A stretch of DNA of 64,000 nucleotides from positions 1,302,001-1,366,000 of the forward strand of contig NZ_PDJI01000004.1 in the NCBI RefSeq assembly GCF_002563695.1. Direction: 5' to 3'. This document shows, one piece after another, positions 16,642-23,560 of the stretch (positions are counted from its first letter, which is position 1; every line of letters starts with the position of its first letter). This stretch comes from Georgenia soli. GTDB lineage: Bacteria > Actinomycetota > Actinomycetes > Actinomycetales > Actinomycetaceae. The position numbers and the translations under genes were made by a program. The notes below the pieces were generated by a model. The model ran no database searches and had not been told where the DNA came from. It worked only from the letters and a program-made list of their open reading frames with translations.

Positions 16642-17439
16642 TCAGTAGTCGGCCCGACCGCCGGACAGGTCGTAGACGAAGCCCGTGGTGAACGACGCCT
16701 CGGGCGAGGTGATGTAGGAGACGAGGGCGGCCACCTCGGCGACCGTGCCGAACCGTCCCATCGGGATCAGCGATCTCTGGACCGCCTGCCGCTCCTCGGT
16801 CATGCCCGCGATGAGCGGCGTCTCGACAGAGGCAGGGGCGACGGCGTTGATCGTGACACCGGAGGCCGCGTACTCCTTGCCCACGGACTTCACGAGCCCG
16901 ATCACGCCGGCCTTGGACGCCGAGTAGGCAGCCATCTGCGGGTTGCCCTCCTTGCCGGCGATGGACGCGACGTGCACGATGCGGCCGTAGCCGGCGGGTA
17001 CCATCCGCGCGAGCGCGGCACGGGTGACGGCGAAGGCACCCCCCAGGTTCAGACCGACGACCCGGTCGAAGGTTGCCTGCGTCGTCTCGACGGTCGGCTC
17101 GACGGGGCCCAGGATCCCGGCGCAGTTCACGACGATCTCCAGGCCGCCGAGCTCACGGGCAGCGCTGTCGATCGCTTCCTCCACCGACCCGGCATCGGTG
17201 ACGTCGATCGCGCCGCGGTGCACCTTTCCCGAGCCCTGCGGCCACCTCGCGTCCGCGAGGTCGAGGGCGGCGACGGCGTGGCCAGCGCCGGCAAGACGGG
17301 CGACGACCGCGGCGCCCATGCCGCTGGACGCCCCGACGACGACGGCACGTTGCGCCGTCGGCACCGGTACGCGGTCCTCGTCGGCACGCGCGGTCCTGGT
17401 GGATGGCGTGCGGGTGTCGTTCGTGAGCGTCTGACTCAC
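16642..17439 (-). CDS. short-chain dehydrogenase/reductase (SDR) 2
   Basis: 265 residues from the GTG at 17439, preceded by AAGGAG at the same distance as in MHS 1. Classical SDR marks: VVGASSGMG cofactor loop, NCAGILG, catalytic Ser in HVASIAG and YSASK. The C-terminal SPEASFTTGFVYDLSGG is typical of FabG-like SDRs. A longer open frame reaches 17580 but runs into the leader. It is the first gene of the second arm of the IclR island, with MHS 2 behind it. An NAD(P)-linked alcohol/ketone step is expected; the substrate is unknown. Confidence 0.88.
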   Translation of the reverse strand: MSQTLTNDTRTPSTRTARADEDRVPVPTAQRAVVVGASSGMGAAVVARLAGAGHAVAALDLADARWPQGSGKVHRGAIDVTDAGSVEEAIDSAARELGGLEIVVNCAGILGPVEPTVETTQATFDRVVGLNLGGAFAVTRAALARMVPAGYGRIVHVASIAGKEGNPQMAAYSASKAGVIGLVKSVGKEYAASGVTINAVAPASVETPLIAGMTEERQAVQRSLIPMGRFGTVAEVAALVSYITSPEASFTTGFVYDLSGGRADY

Positions 17440-17612
17440 CGGGGACTCCTTCGTCGATCGGATCAGCACACGGGGGCGGCCGGGCTCGTGCCGGCCCAAG
17501 AGCGAGCCAGGGGTGGCGGCTGCTGCGGAGCACGGGGCGCTGTGCGAGCGCCCTGTGGCAGGGACGGTCGATGTCCCCATCGGGACCTTGGCCCCCAGTT
17601 CTGGTGGGCATG

Positions 17613-17642
17613 AAGGTAGGAGACCGGTTGCGCGCGGCGCAA
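17613..17642 (-). promoter_or_regulatory. promoter of the SDR2-MHS2 operon
   Basis: On the minus strand TTGCGC (17642-17637) and TACCTT (17618-17613) with an 18-base spacer. This is the same arrangement as at 14249-14220, and the flanking GAAGGTAGG is identical in both. The -35 is in the right arm of a palindrome, so repressor binding would block RNA polymerase. Confidence 0.72.
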
Positions 17643-17675
17643 CCCCTCTGCCATTTGTTTGCGCCTACCGCAACA
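17626..17675. promoter_or_regulatory. paired IclR-type operator, site pair B
   Basis: GGTTGCG-CGCGG-CGCAACC (17626-17644) is a perfect 7-bp-arm palindrome. TTTGCG-CCTAC-CGCAAC (about 17658-17674) is the second, with five-base core arms. The centres are 31 bases apart. Core, spacer and pair spacing match site pair A, 3.4 kb away. Confidence 0.8.
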
Positions 17676-17861
17676 ACCGGCGTCAGGCAGCGCAGGCAGC
17701 ATGTGCTTCTCCGGCCGACATGAGAGCGATGGATCCGTGAGGCAGCCACAGGACCGAGCCCCGCTCGCACCGCTCTTGCACCGCTGGCGTCCCGAGGAAC
17801 TGACACCGTGGTCGGACGACTGGCGTGACCAGACCGCGATGCCGCGGAACCGGGACTGCCG
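17676..17861. other. intergenic stretch between the IclR island and the sulfur regulon
   Basis: About 185 bases with no convincing gene, between the second operator pair and the 3' end of the NiCoT gene. A short plus-strand frame is open here but has no start signal or recognisable family. No hairpin terminator was found. Confidence 0.4.
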
Positions 17862-18968
17862 TCAGCCCGCCGCGCCCGGCGCCCAGCGCTCCTCGAGCCG
17901 GCCGAACCGCCACACGGCCAGGCTCAGCAGCCACGCGCCGACGAAGAGTCCGACCAGCCCGTAGCCGACGGCGCCCAGGTCCAGCCCCGCGACCCAGGCG
18001 AGGAACCCGCCGGCCGGGTCGACGTGCTCGGCGAGGAGCTGGATCAGCACCACCGACCCGATGCCCAGAGCCGCGATCACCGAGAGCACGGTGACGGTGA
18101 GGTTGTAGTACACCTTGCGCACCGGGGCGAGGAACGCCCAGCCGTAGGCGCGGGCCATGAGCACGCCGTCGGCGGCGTCGAACAGGCTCATGCCGGCGGC
18201 GAAGAGCACCGGCAGCACGAGGATCGCGTACCAGGGCAGGGTGAGCGCCGCGGTGCCGCCGGCGAGCACGAGCAGCGCAACCTGGGTGGCGGTGTCGAAC
18301 CCGAGCCCCATCAGCAGCCCGACGGGGTACATGTGCCACGGCCTGGTGACGCGGCGGGTGAAGCGGCCGAGCAGCCTGGCCATGACGCCGCGGCTGTTGA
18401 GCAGACGCTCGAGCTCGCGCTCGTCGAGGGTGGCGCCGCGCATCTCCCGGAACACCCGCACGATGCCGCGGACGGAGCCGAGGTTGAGCAGGCCGATGAG
18501 GATGAGGAACGTCCCGGCCACGATCGAGCCGACGGTGCCGAGCGTCTGCTGGAGGGCCGACCCGCCGTCGGCGACCGGTCCGGCCACCGCCCGCACGCCC
18601 AGCGCGAGCAGCAGGGCGAGGCCGAAGACGACGCTGGAGTGGCCGAGCGAGAACCAGAACCCCACGCTCAGCGCCGGGCGGTCCTCGCCGACGAGCTTGC
18701 GGGTGGTGTTGTCGATGGCGGCGATGTGGTCGGCGTCGAAGGCGTGGCGCACACCGAGGAGGAACGCGGTCACGCCCAGGCCCACGCCGAAGACCCCGGC
18801 GCTGCCGACGGTGAGCCGCTGGGGCGCGACGGCGAGGACCAGCACGCCCCAGCCGACGAGGTTGAGGAGCAGCACGGTCGCGGCCATGCCGGCGAGGGAC
18901 CGCTTCTCGGCCCGTCGGAGGCGCGCCCGTCCGGCGGTGGCCGGCGCGGAGATGGCTGGGGTGGTCAC
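17862..18968 (-). CDS. nickel/cobalt permease, NiCoT family
   Basis: 368-residue membrane protein with about eight helices. The NiCoT signature RHAFDADHIAAIDN begins at residue 74, followed by the family motifs FSLGHSSVVF and LGFDTATQ. It imports Ni2+ or Co2+ across the inner membrane. The GTG at 18968 follows AAAGGA. It lies 19 bases after the TauE gene as the last gene of a rhodanese-MBL-TauE-NiCoT unit, so it appears to share the sulfur-responsive promoter at 21579-21596. No cobalamin or nickel riboswitch is visible before it. Confidence 0.92.
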   Translation of the reverse strand: MTTPAISAPATAGRARLRRAEKRSLAGMAATVLLLNLVGWGVLVLAVAPQRLTVGSAGVFGVGLGVTAFLLGVRHAFDADHIAAIDNTTRKLVGEDRPALSVGFWFSLGHSSVVFGLALLLALGVRAVAGPVADGGSALQQTLGTVGSIVAGTFLILIGLLNLGSVRGIVRVFREMRGATLDERELERLLNSRGVMARLLGRFTRRVTRPWHMYPVGLLMGLGFDTATQVALLVLAGGTAALTLPWYAILVLPVLFAAGMSLFDAADGVLMARAYGWAFLAPVRKVYYNLTVTVLSVIAALGIGSVVLIQLLAEHVDPAGGFLAWVAGLDLGAVGYGLVGLFVGAWLLSLAVWRFGRLEERWAPGAAG

Positions 18969-18987
18969 GGACGTGTCCTTTCGACGT

Positions 18988-19812
18988 TCACAGGAGGCTC
19001 GGGATGCTGCTGGCCGCGGTGTACGCGGCGACGGCCACCAGCAACACGGTAAACGCGAGGTTGAGGCGGGCGGGACTCACCCGGGAGGTGATTCGTGCGC
19101 CGAGCAGGCTGCCGGCGACGGCGGCCGCGGTGAAGACCCCTACCAGTCCCCAGTCGAGGGTGACGTCCTGCCCGAGCCGGGAGGCCAGCGCGCTGGCGCT
19201 GTTGACCGTGATGACCACCAGGGAGGTGCCCACCGCCACGCGCATCGGCAGGCGCAGGACCAGCACGAGCGCCGGGACGACGGCGAACCCGCCGCCCACC
19301 CCGAAGAAGCCGGTCAGCAGGCCCACGCCGGTCGCCGTCGCCAGCAGGGTGGCCACGGCCCGGCAGTCGCACCGGAAGGGTCGCAGCGCGAGCATCGGGC
19401 TGGTCCGCGCCTCCGGCGGCTCGCGCCCGGCGGCCTGCTCCCGGGCGGCGGCGCGCCGCCGGTGCGTCATGACCCCGGCGACGACGAACATCAGGCCCGC
19501 GAAGGCGGCGAGCAGCACGTCCGGGTCGACGCTCGCGGACAGCCGCGACCCGAGGTAGGCGCCGCCCACCCCGAGGAGGCCGAAGACGAGGCCCTGGCCG
19601 AGCCGGACACGGCCGGCCCGGGCGTGCGGCACCATCCCGATCAGCGTGGTGACCCCGACGATGACGAGGGACGCCGTCGTCGCGGTCCGGAGGTCCTGGC
19701 CGAGGGCGTAGACGAGGGCGGGGACGGTGAGGATGGACCCGCCCCCGCCCAGGGCGCCGACGGTCAGGCCGACGACGACCCCGAGCGGGACGGCGAGGGC
19801 GAGCGCGCTCAC
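18988..19812 (-). CDS. TauE/SafE-family sulfite/organosulfonate exporter
   Basis: 274 residues from a GTG at 19812, whose GTGA overlaps the stop of the MBL gene. Two TauE halves are seen, each with a glycine-rich loop: GLTVGALGGGGSILTVPALV and LLTGFFGVGGGFAVVPALV. About eight helices with a charged central loop that includes a Cys pair (FRCDCR). Exporters of this family often lie beside rhodanese and persulfide dioxygenase genes and remove sulfite formed from persulfide oxidation. The longer open frame upstream is antisense to nothing real; it only shadows the MBL gene. Confidence 0.9.
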   Translation of the reverse strand: MSALALAVPLGVVVGLTVGALGGGGSILTVPALVYALGQDLRTATTASLVIVGVTTLIGMVPHARAGRVRLGQGLVFGLLGVGGAYLGSRLSASVDPDVLLAAFAGLMFVVAGVMTHRRRAAAREQAAGREPPEARTSPMLALRPFRCDCRAVATLLATATGVGLLTGFFGVGGGFAVVPALVLVLRLPMRVAVGTSLVVITVNSASALASRLGQDVTLDWGLVGVFTAAAVAGSLLGARITSRVSPARLNLAFTVLLVAVAAYTAASSIPSLL

Positions 19813-21188
19813 GCCGAGGCGGGCGCCTGGTCGGCGACGACGGGCAGGCCGGCGGCCTGGGCCGAGCGGTCGAAGCTGTCGTCGACGGCGACCACCCGCC
19901 GGCCGGTCGCGGCCACGAGCGAGGCGGCGATGGAGGCGCGGTAGCCGGACGCGCAGTGCACCCACACCTCGCCCTGCGGGACCTCGTCCATGCGCCGGAC
20001 GATGTCGTGGATCGGGATGTGCACGGCGCCGTCGATGTGGCTCTCGCGCCACTCGCTCGCCCGGCGCACGTCCAGCACCGTGACGGTGCGGTGGTGACGG
20101 ACCTGCGCGAGGTCGCCGAAGCTCGCGGTGGTGAGCTCGCCGAGCGGGCCGTCGGTCCACTCCTCCGGCCGCCCGGTGGCCGCGGCGGCCGGGCGGTCGA
20201 TGCCGATGCGGGTGAGCTCGCGCTGGGCCTCGGCCACCTGCTCCGGGCTCTCCCCCAGAAGGGTCACCGGGGTGCCCCACGGGATGAGCCAGCCGAGATA
20301 GGTGGCGAACTGGCCGTCCAGGCCGAAGTTGAACGTGCCGGGCACGTGGCCCTTCGCGAAGGCGGTGCGGTTGCGCAGGTCCACCAGCCACTCCCCCGCC
20401 TCGAGCCGACGGCGGAGCTGCTCCTTGTCCGCGCGCTCGGGCTCGCTCAGGTCGGCGGCGGCCGGGCCCGCGGAGTTCGCCGGGCCCATGTGCACGTAGT
20501 ACGCGGGGTAGGCGTCCAGGCCGGCGAGGGTGTCGGCGACGTAGTCCTCCTCGTCCTGGGACATCACCGGGTTGACGAGCCGCTCCTGACCGATGGTCGA
20601 GGCGGTGGTGTCGCCGCCGGCGGAGGTGGCGGCGCAGAAGCTGCCGAACCCGTGGGTCGGCATCACCCTGGTGTCGTCGCTCAGCTCCGCGGCGAGGCGG
20701 CGCGCCGAGCTGTACTGGTGGCGGGCGAGCTCGTGGGTGTGGGCCTCACCGAGCAGGTCCGGGCGGCCGGTGGAGCCGAAGAGCAGCGAGCCGCCGGAGA
20801 ACACGGCCGGCTCGTCCCCCTCGAGCACGTAGGACAGGTGGGTGAAGGTGTGCCCGGGCGTGTGCATCGCGCGGACGCGCATGGTCGGGCTGACCTCGAC
20901 GGTCTCGCCGTCGCGGATGGCGGCGCGCTCGAAGGAGACGTCGTCGTCGGCGTTGACGTGGTACTCCGCCCCGGTCTGCCGGGCAAGGGCGTAGCCACCG
21001 GTGACGTAGTCGTTGTGGATGTGGGTCTCGAACACGTGCGTGATCCGGACGCCGGCCCGGGCGGCCAGGTCGAGCACGCGGTCGATGTCGCGCTGGGGGT
21101 CGACGACGAAGGCGACCTCGCCGTCGTGGACGAGGTAGCTGCGGTCGCCGAGGGACGGGGTCTCGATGGAGATGATCGTGGGGGTCAT
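19809..21188 (-). CDS. MBL-fold hydrolase with two rhodanese domains (persulfide-dioxygenase-like)
   Basis: 459 residues. Residues 1-240 are a metallo-beta-lactamase fold of the ETHE1/Blh type: THIHNDYVTGG metal site, MHTPGHTFTHLSY and PTHGFGSFC. Residues about 265-350 are a rhodanese-like domain without a Cys (inactive); the last 100 residues are an active one with HCASGYRAS. The expected activity is oxidation of glutathione or low-molecular-weight thiol persulfide to sulfite, with sulfur transfer. It follows the small rhodanese gene by 46 bases and overlaps the sulfite exporter gene by 4, a sensible reaction-then-export order. Confidence 0.9.
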   Translation of the reverse strand: MTPTIISIETPSLGDRSYLVHDGEVAFVVDPQRDIDRVLDLAARAGVRITHVFETHIHNDYVTGGYALARQTGAEYHVNADDDVSFERAAIRDGETVEVSPTMRVRAMHTPGHTFTHLSYVLEGDEPAVFSGGSLLFGSTGRPDLLGEAHTHELARHQYSSARRLAAELSDDTRVMPTHGFGSFCAATSAGGDTTASTIGQERLVNPVMSQDEEDYVADTLAGLDAYPAYYVHMGPANSAGPAAADLSEPERADKEQLRRRLEAGEWLVDLRNRTAFAKGHVPGTFNFGLDGQFATYLGWLIPWGTPVTLLGESPEQVAEAQRELTRIGIDRPAAAATGRPEEWTDGPLGELTTASFGDLAQVRHHRTVTVLDVRRASEWRESHIDGAVHIPIHDIVRRMDEVPQGEVWVHCASGYRASIAASLVAATGRRVVAVDDSFDRSAQAAGLPVVADQAPASA

Positions 21189-21234
21189 GAAGGTTGGTCC
21201 TTCCTGGGTGCGGGTCGGCGCGGCGGGCAGGCGC

Positions 21235-21555
21235 TCAGGCCCCGGCGTGCGGGCCGGTGACGACGGGGTTGCCGGCGCGGATCCAGCCGGCGGTCCCGCC
21301 GTCGACGGAGTAGGCGTCGAGGCCCGACGCGCGCAGGTACTCGGCGGCGCGCAGGCTGCGGTTGCCGCTGGCGCAGATGAGGTAGACGGGCTGGTTGGTC
21401 GGCAGGAGGGCGGTCCGCTGCGGGACCTCGCTCAGGGGGATGAGCTCCGCACCGGCGACGTGGCCCTGCGCGTACTCCGCCGGCTCACGGACGTCGACGA
21501 CGAACGCGCCACTCGCCTTCGCGGCAGCGAACTGATCGATGGAGACCTCGGCCAT
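21235..21555 (-). CDS. single-domain rhodanese (sulfurtransferase)
   Basis: 106 residues, one rhodanese fold: VDVREPAEYAQGHVAGA near the start and the active-site loop ICASGNRSL with the persulfide-carrying Cys. Cytoplasmic. The ATG at 21555 follows GGAAGGA. It is the first gene of the minus-strand sulfur operon, with a perfect CsoR/CstR-like palindrome 24 bases upstream of the start. It probably passes sulfane sulfur to the MBL-rhodanese protein encoded next. Confidence 0.92.
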   Translation of the reverse strand: MAEVSIDQFAAAKASGAFVVDVREPAEYAQGHVAGAELIPLSEVPQRTALLPTNQPVYLICASGNRSLRAAEYLRASGLDAYSVDGGTAGWIRAGNPVVTGPHAGA

Positions 21556-21578
21556 GGACTGTTCCTTCCGTTGGGGTT

Positions 21579-21596
21579 GATACCCCCAGGGGTATC
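21579..21596 (-). promoter_or_regulatory. CsoR/CstR-like operator A
   Basis: GATACCCC-CA-GGGGTATC is a perfect 18-bp palindrome. On the minus strand it fills the spacer between a TTCGAA -35 and a TATCAA -10, directly upstream of the rhodanese gene. Such GC-rich ATACCCC palindromes are bound by CsoR-family repressors, including the persulfide sensor CstR. Assignment to CstR rather than a copper CsoR rests on the gene content. Confidence 0.78.
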
Positions 21597-21670
21597 GGTT
21601 CGAAGCCTACAACGAGGCCGCCGCGCTGCGCATTCCCGGACGCCGGGCCGGTCGCTCGCCTTCGACCCTG

Positions 21671-21686
21671 ATACCCCGGGGCGTAT
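21671..21686 (+). promoter_or_regulatory. CsoR/CstR-like operator B in a strong promoter
   Basis: ATACCCCGGGGCGTAT is an imperfect palindrome in the 17-base spacer between TTCGAC (21661-21666) and TATAGT (21684-21689). It drives the Cys-rich small protein gene at 21728. Together with operator A it makes a divergent regulatory region. Confidence 0.75.
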
Positions 21687-21727
21687 AGTTCACCATCGCC
21701 ACCCACCCACCACGAAGGAGTTCCATC

Positions 21728-21844
21728 ATGTGCAGTCCCGCCCGTTGCGGCACCTGCGGCAAGGTCACCTGGACCGGCTGCGGCATGCACGTCGACGCCG
21801 TCATGTCCGACGTCGAGCCCGCGCAGCGATGCACCTGCCGCTGA
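21728..21844 (+). CDS. 38-residue Cys-rich protein
   Basis: ATG at 21728, seven bases after a full AAGGAG. The protein has six Cys: CSPARCGTCGK at the start, GCGMHVDAVM in the middle and CTC near the end. I recall similar 38-40-residue proteins in actinomycetes but no assigned function. Cys spacing suggests a zinc knuckle or a thiol/persulfide-binding peptide. It is the first gene behind operator B, so it is part of the sulfur-stress regulon. Its 3' end overlaps the next gene by 16 bases. Confidence 0.8.
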   Translation: MCSPARCGTCGKVTWTGCGMHVDAVMSDVEPAQRCTCR

Positions 21845-22695
21845 CCCCGCCGACCGGTCGGCCGCCGGAGGGTGACGCCCGTGCCGACCTCGCCTCCCTC
21901 GTGCTGGCACGTCGCCGGGACGCCGTCCAGCGCCTGACCGCGGCAGCCGGCAGCTCGTCCCTGTGCACGCTGTCGCGCTCCGGCACGCCGCGGCCCGCGG
22001 TGAAGTACCTCGAGGGCACCGTCGCGGCCCTCTCGGACGTCCGCCGCGCGCTGCGCGACCGGCCGGGCGACGCGGAACCGGCCACGACGGACGCTGCCGC
22101 CCGGGCGTCGATCGACGAGGCCCGCGAGCGCTGGCTGGCCCGGCGCGGGCGGTCCGCCGCGTCGTCGTCGGACTGGCAGGCCTACCTCGACGGCGCGGTC
22201 GACGCCCTGGACGAGCTGGTCGCGACGGCGGAGCGGTACCCGGACGCCGCAGGGGGCGCTGACAGCCCGGCTCCGGGCATCGTCACGCCCCTGACCCGGT
22301 CCGCGCCACCTCGCGAGCATGGCACCAGGACGTGGCGGCCCGGCCGGCGAGCCGCCGCCACCACGGTGCTTGCACCACCGCTCTTCGCGGCCCTGGTAGC
22401 CACTGGAGGTGGCTGGACACCGCTCTCCGCCCCGTTGTGGACGGCACTCGTGGCACTGACCTCGGTCGTCGGGGCGGCCACGCTCTCGACCTACCTGCCC
22501 CTGCGAGGTCAGGGCCGTCGACCGAACGCGGGGTGCACCCCGTGCGCGGCCATGTCCGCCGTGACGGTCCTCGGCGCCGCCTGGCTGCTCGGCTCGGCGC
22601 CGCTGCAGCCGACCATGGCGGCCGTGGCGCTGGCCGCAGTGACCTTCGGCCTGGTCCAGCGCGTCACCGGTGCGGGGACCGCCTGCGCCACCTGA
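21829..22695 (+). CDS. membrane protein of unknown function with C-terminal four-helix region
   Basis: 288 residues, not recognised. Residues about 1-150 are soluble and charged; from about 180 there are four hydrophobic helices, with GCTPCAA (a CxxC) at the start of the third. GC is high at third codon positions, supporting coding. The start ATG at 21829 overlaps the Cys-rich gene and has no strong ribosome site, so coupling is likely. It has the right regulon for a sulfur-related role, and the CxxC could be redox-active or bind metal, but this is inference. Confidence 0.6.
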   Translation: MHLPLTPPTGRPPEGDARADLASLVLARRRDAVQRLTAAAGSSSLCTLSRSGTPRPAVKYLEGTVAALSDVRRALRDRPGDAEPATTDAAARASIDEARERWLARRGRSAASSSDWQAYLDGAVDALDELVATAERYPDAAGGADSPAPGIVTPLTRSAPPREHGTRTWRPGRRAAATTVLAPPLFAALVATGGGWTPLSAPLWTALVALTSVVGAATLSTYLPLRGQGRRPNAGCTPCAAMSAVTVLGAAWLLGSAPLQPTMAAVALAAVTFGLVQRVTGAGTACAT

Positions 22696-22769
22696 CCTGC
22701 GCCACCTGACGTGCACCCGCGACCGCCAGTCTTCCCCAGAGTCGCACCGGCCGATTGCGGGTCCGACCT

Positions 22770-22787
22770 GATACCCCGTACCGTATC
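22770..22787 (+). promoter_or_regulatory. CsoR/CstR-like operator C
   Basis: GATACCCCGTACCGTATC, an imperfect palindrome with perfect GATAC/GTATC ends. It lies about 45 bases before the rhodanese-DUF2892-like gene, between TCCGAC (22762-22767) and TATCGG, the same layout as sites A and B. Confidence 0.7.
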
Positions 22788-22831
22788 GGGACGCCACTCG
22801 GCGAAGACACCCGACCTCAGGAAACGGATTC

Positions 22832-23449
22832 GTGACACCGCTCAACACCGGTACCACCACATCAGCAACCGATCAGCCCGTGCTCGCCCCGGAGGCCGTT
22901 GCCGAGCGGCTCGCCTCCGCGACACCGCCCCGTCTGATCGACGTCCGCACGCCCGCGGAGTTCGAGGCCGCGCACATCCCGGGGGCCTACAACGTCCCGC
23001 TCGACACGCTGCGGGAGCACCGCGACGAGATCGCCCGCCGGCTCGACGAGGAGGTCGTCCTCGTCTGCCGGTCCGGTCAGCGCGCCGCCCGGGCCCAGGA
23101 GGCGCTGGCGACCGCCGGGCTGCCAAACCTTCACCTGCTCGAGGGCGGCATGCAGGCCTGGCAGGCGGCCGGCGGCGCGGTCAACCGGGGCAGGCAGAAG
23201 TGGGACATCGAGCGTCAGGTCCGGCTCGTCGCCGGCTCCGTGGTGCTCGGCAGCATCCTGGCGAGCACCCGCGTCCCCGGCGCGAAGTGGGTCGCCGCCG
23301 CGCTCGGCACCGGCCTGACGGCCGCGTCGCTGACGAACACCTGCGCCATGGGGGCGGCGCTGTCGAAGCTGCCGTACAACCGCGGCGCCTCGGTCGACCC
23401 CGTCGAGGCGATCGCGCAGCTCGGCCCCGTCGGCGTCCCGCGCCGCTGA
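22832..23449 (+). CDS. rhodanese with C-terminal membrane domain (YgaP/DUF2892-like)
   Basis: 205 residues. Residues 20-115 are a rhodanese domain: IDVRTPAEFEAAHIPGAYN and active loop VCRSGQRAA. Residues about 128-180 form two hydrophobic segments as in YgaP, which places the sulfurtransferase at the inner membrane. The start is the GTG at 22832, seven bases after AGGAAA. It has its own CsoR/CstR-like operator (22770-22787). A strong hairpin (23523-23551) follows. Confidence 0.88.
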   Translation: MTPLNTGTTTSATDQPVLAPEAVAERLASATPPRLIDVRTPAEFEAAHIPGAYNVPLDTLREHRDEIARRLDEEVVLVCRSGQRAARAQEALATAGLPNLHLLEGGMQAWQAAGGAVNRGRQKWDIERQVRLVAGSVVLGSILASTRVPGAKWVAAALGTGLTAASLTNTCAMGAALSKLPYNRGASVDPVEAIAQLGPVGVPRR

Positions 23450-23522
23450 CCCCGTCGCCGCGCGCGGCCGCTCCCCTGGGAGTCGCCACACGCGCCGCTG
23501 CTCCCCTACGGTGAGGTGACCA

Positions 23523-23551
23523 GGCCCCCGAGCTCGATGAGCTCGGGGGCC
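23523..23551. terminator. 13-bp hairpin between convergent genes
   Basis: GGCCCCCGAGCTC-GAT-GAGCTCGGGGGCC is a perfect 13-bp stem with a 3-base loop. It lies between the ends of the rhodanese gene (+) and the 5'-nucleotidase gene (-) and can terminate in both directions. Confidence 0.85.
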
Positions 23552-23560
23552 TTCGGTCGG

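Noticed and set aside
17683..17964. Plus-strand frame after the second operator pair that might be a transposase remnant
   Set aside because: No catalytic motif, inverted repeat or target duplication; it overlaps the 3' end of the NiCoT gene.
18988..20391. 467-residue version of the TauE protein
   Set aside because: The first 190 residues are an out-of-frame reading of the MBL-rhodanese gene. The GTG at 19812, overlapping that gene's stop, is the natural start.
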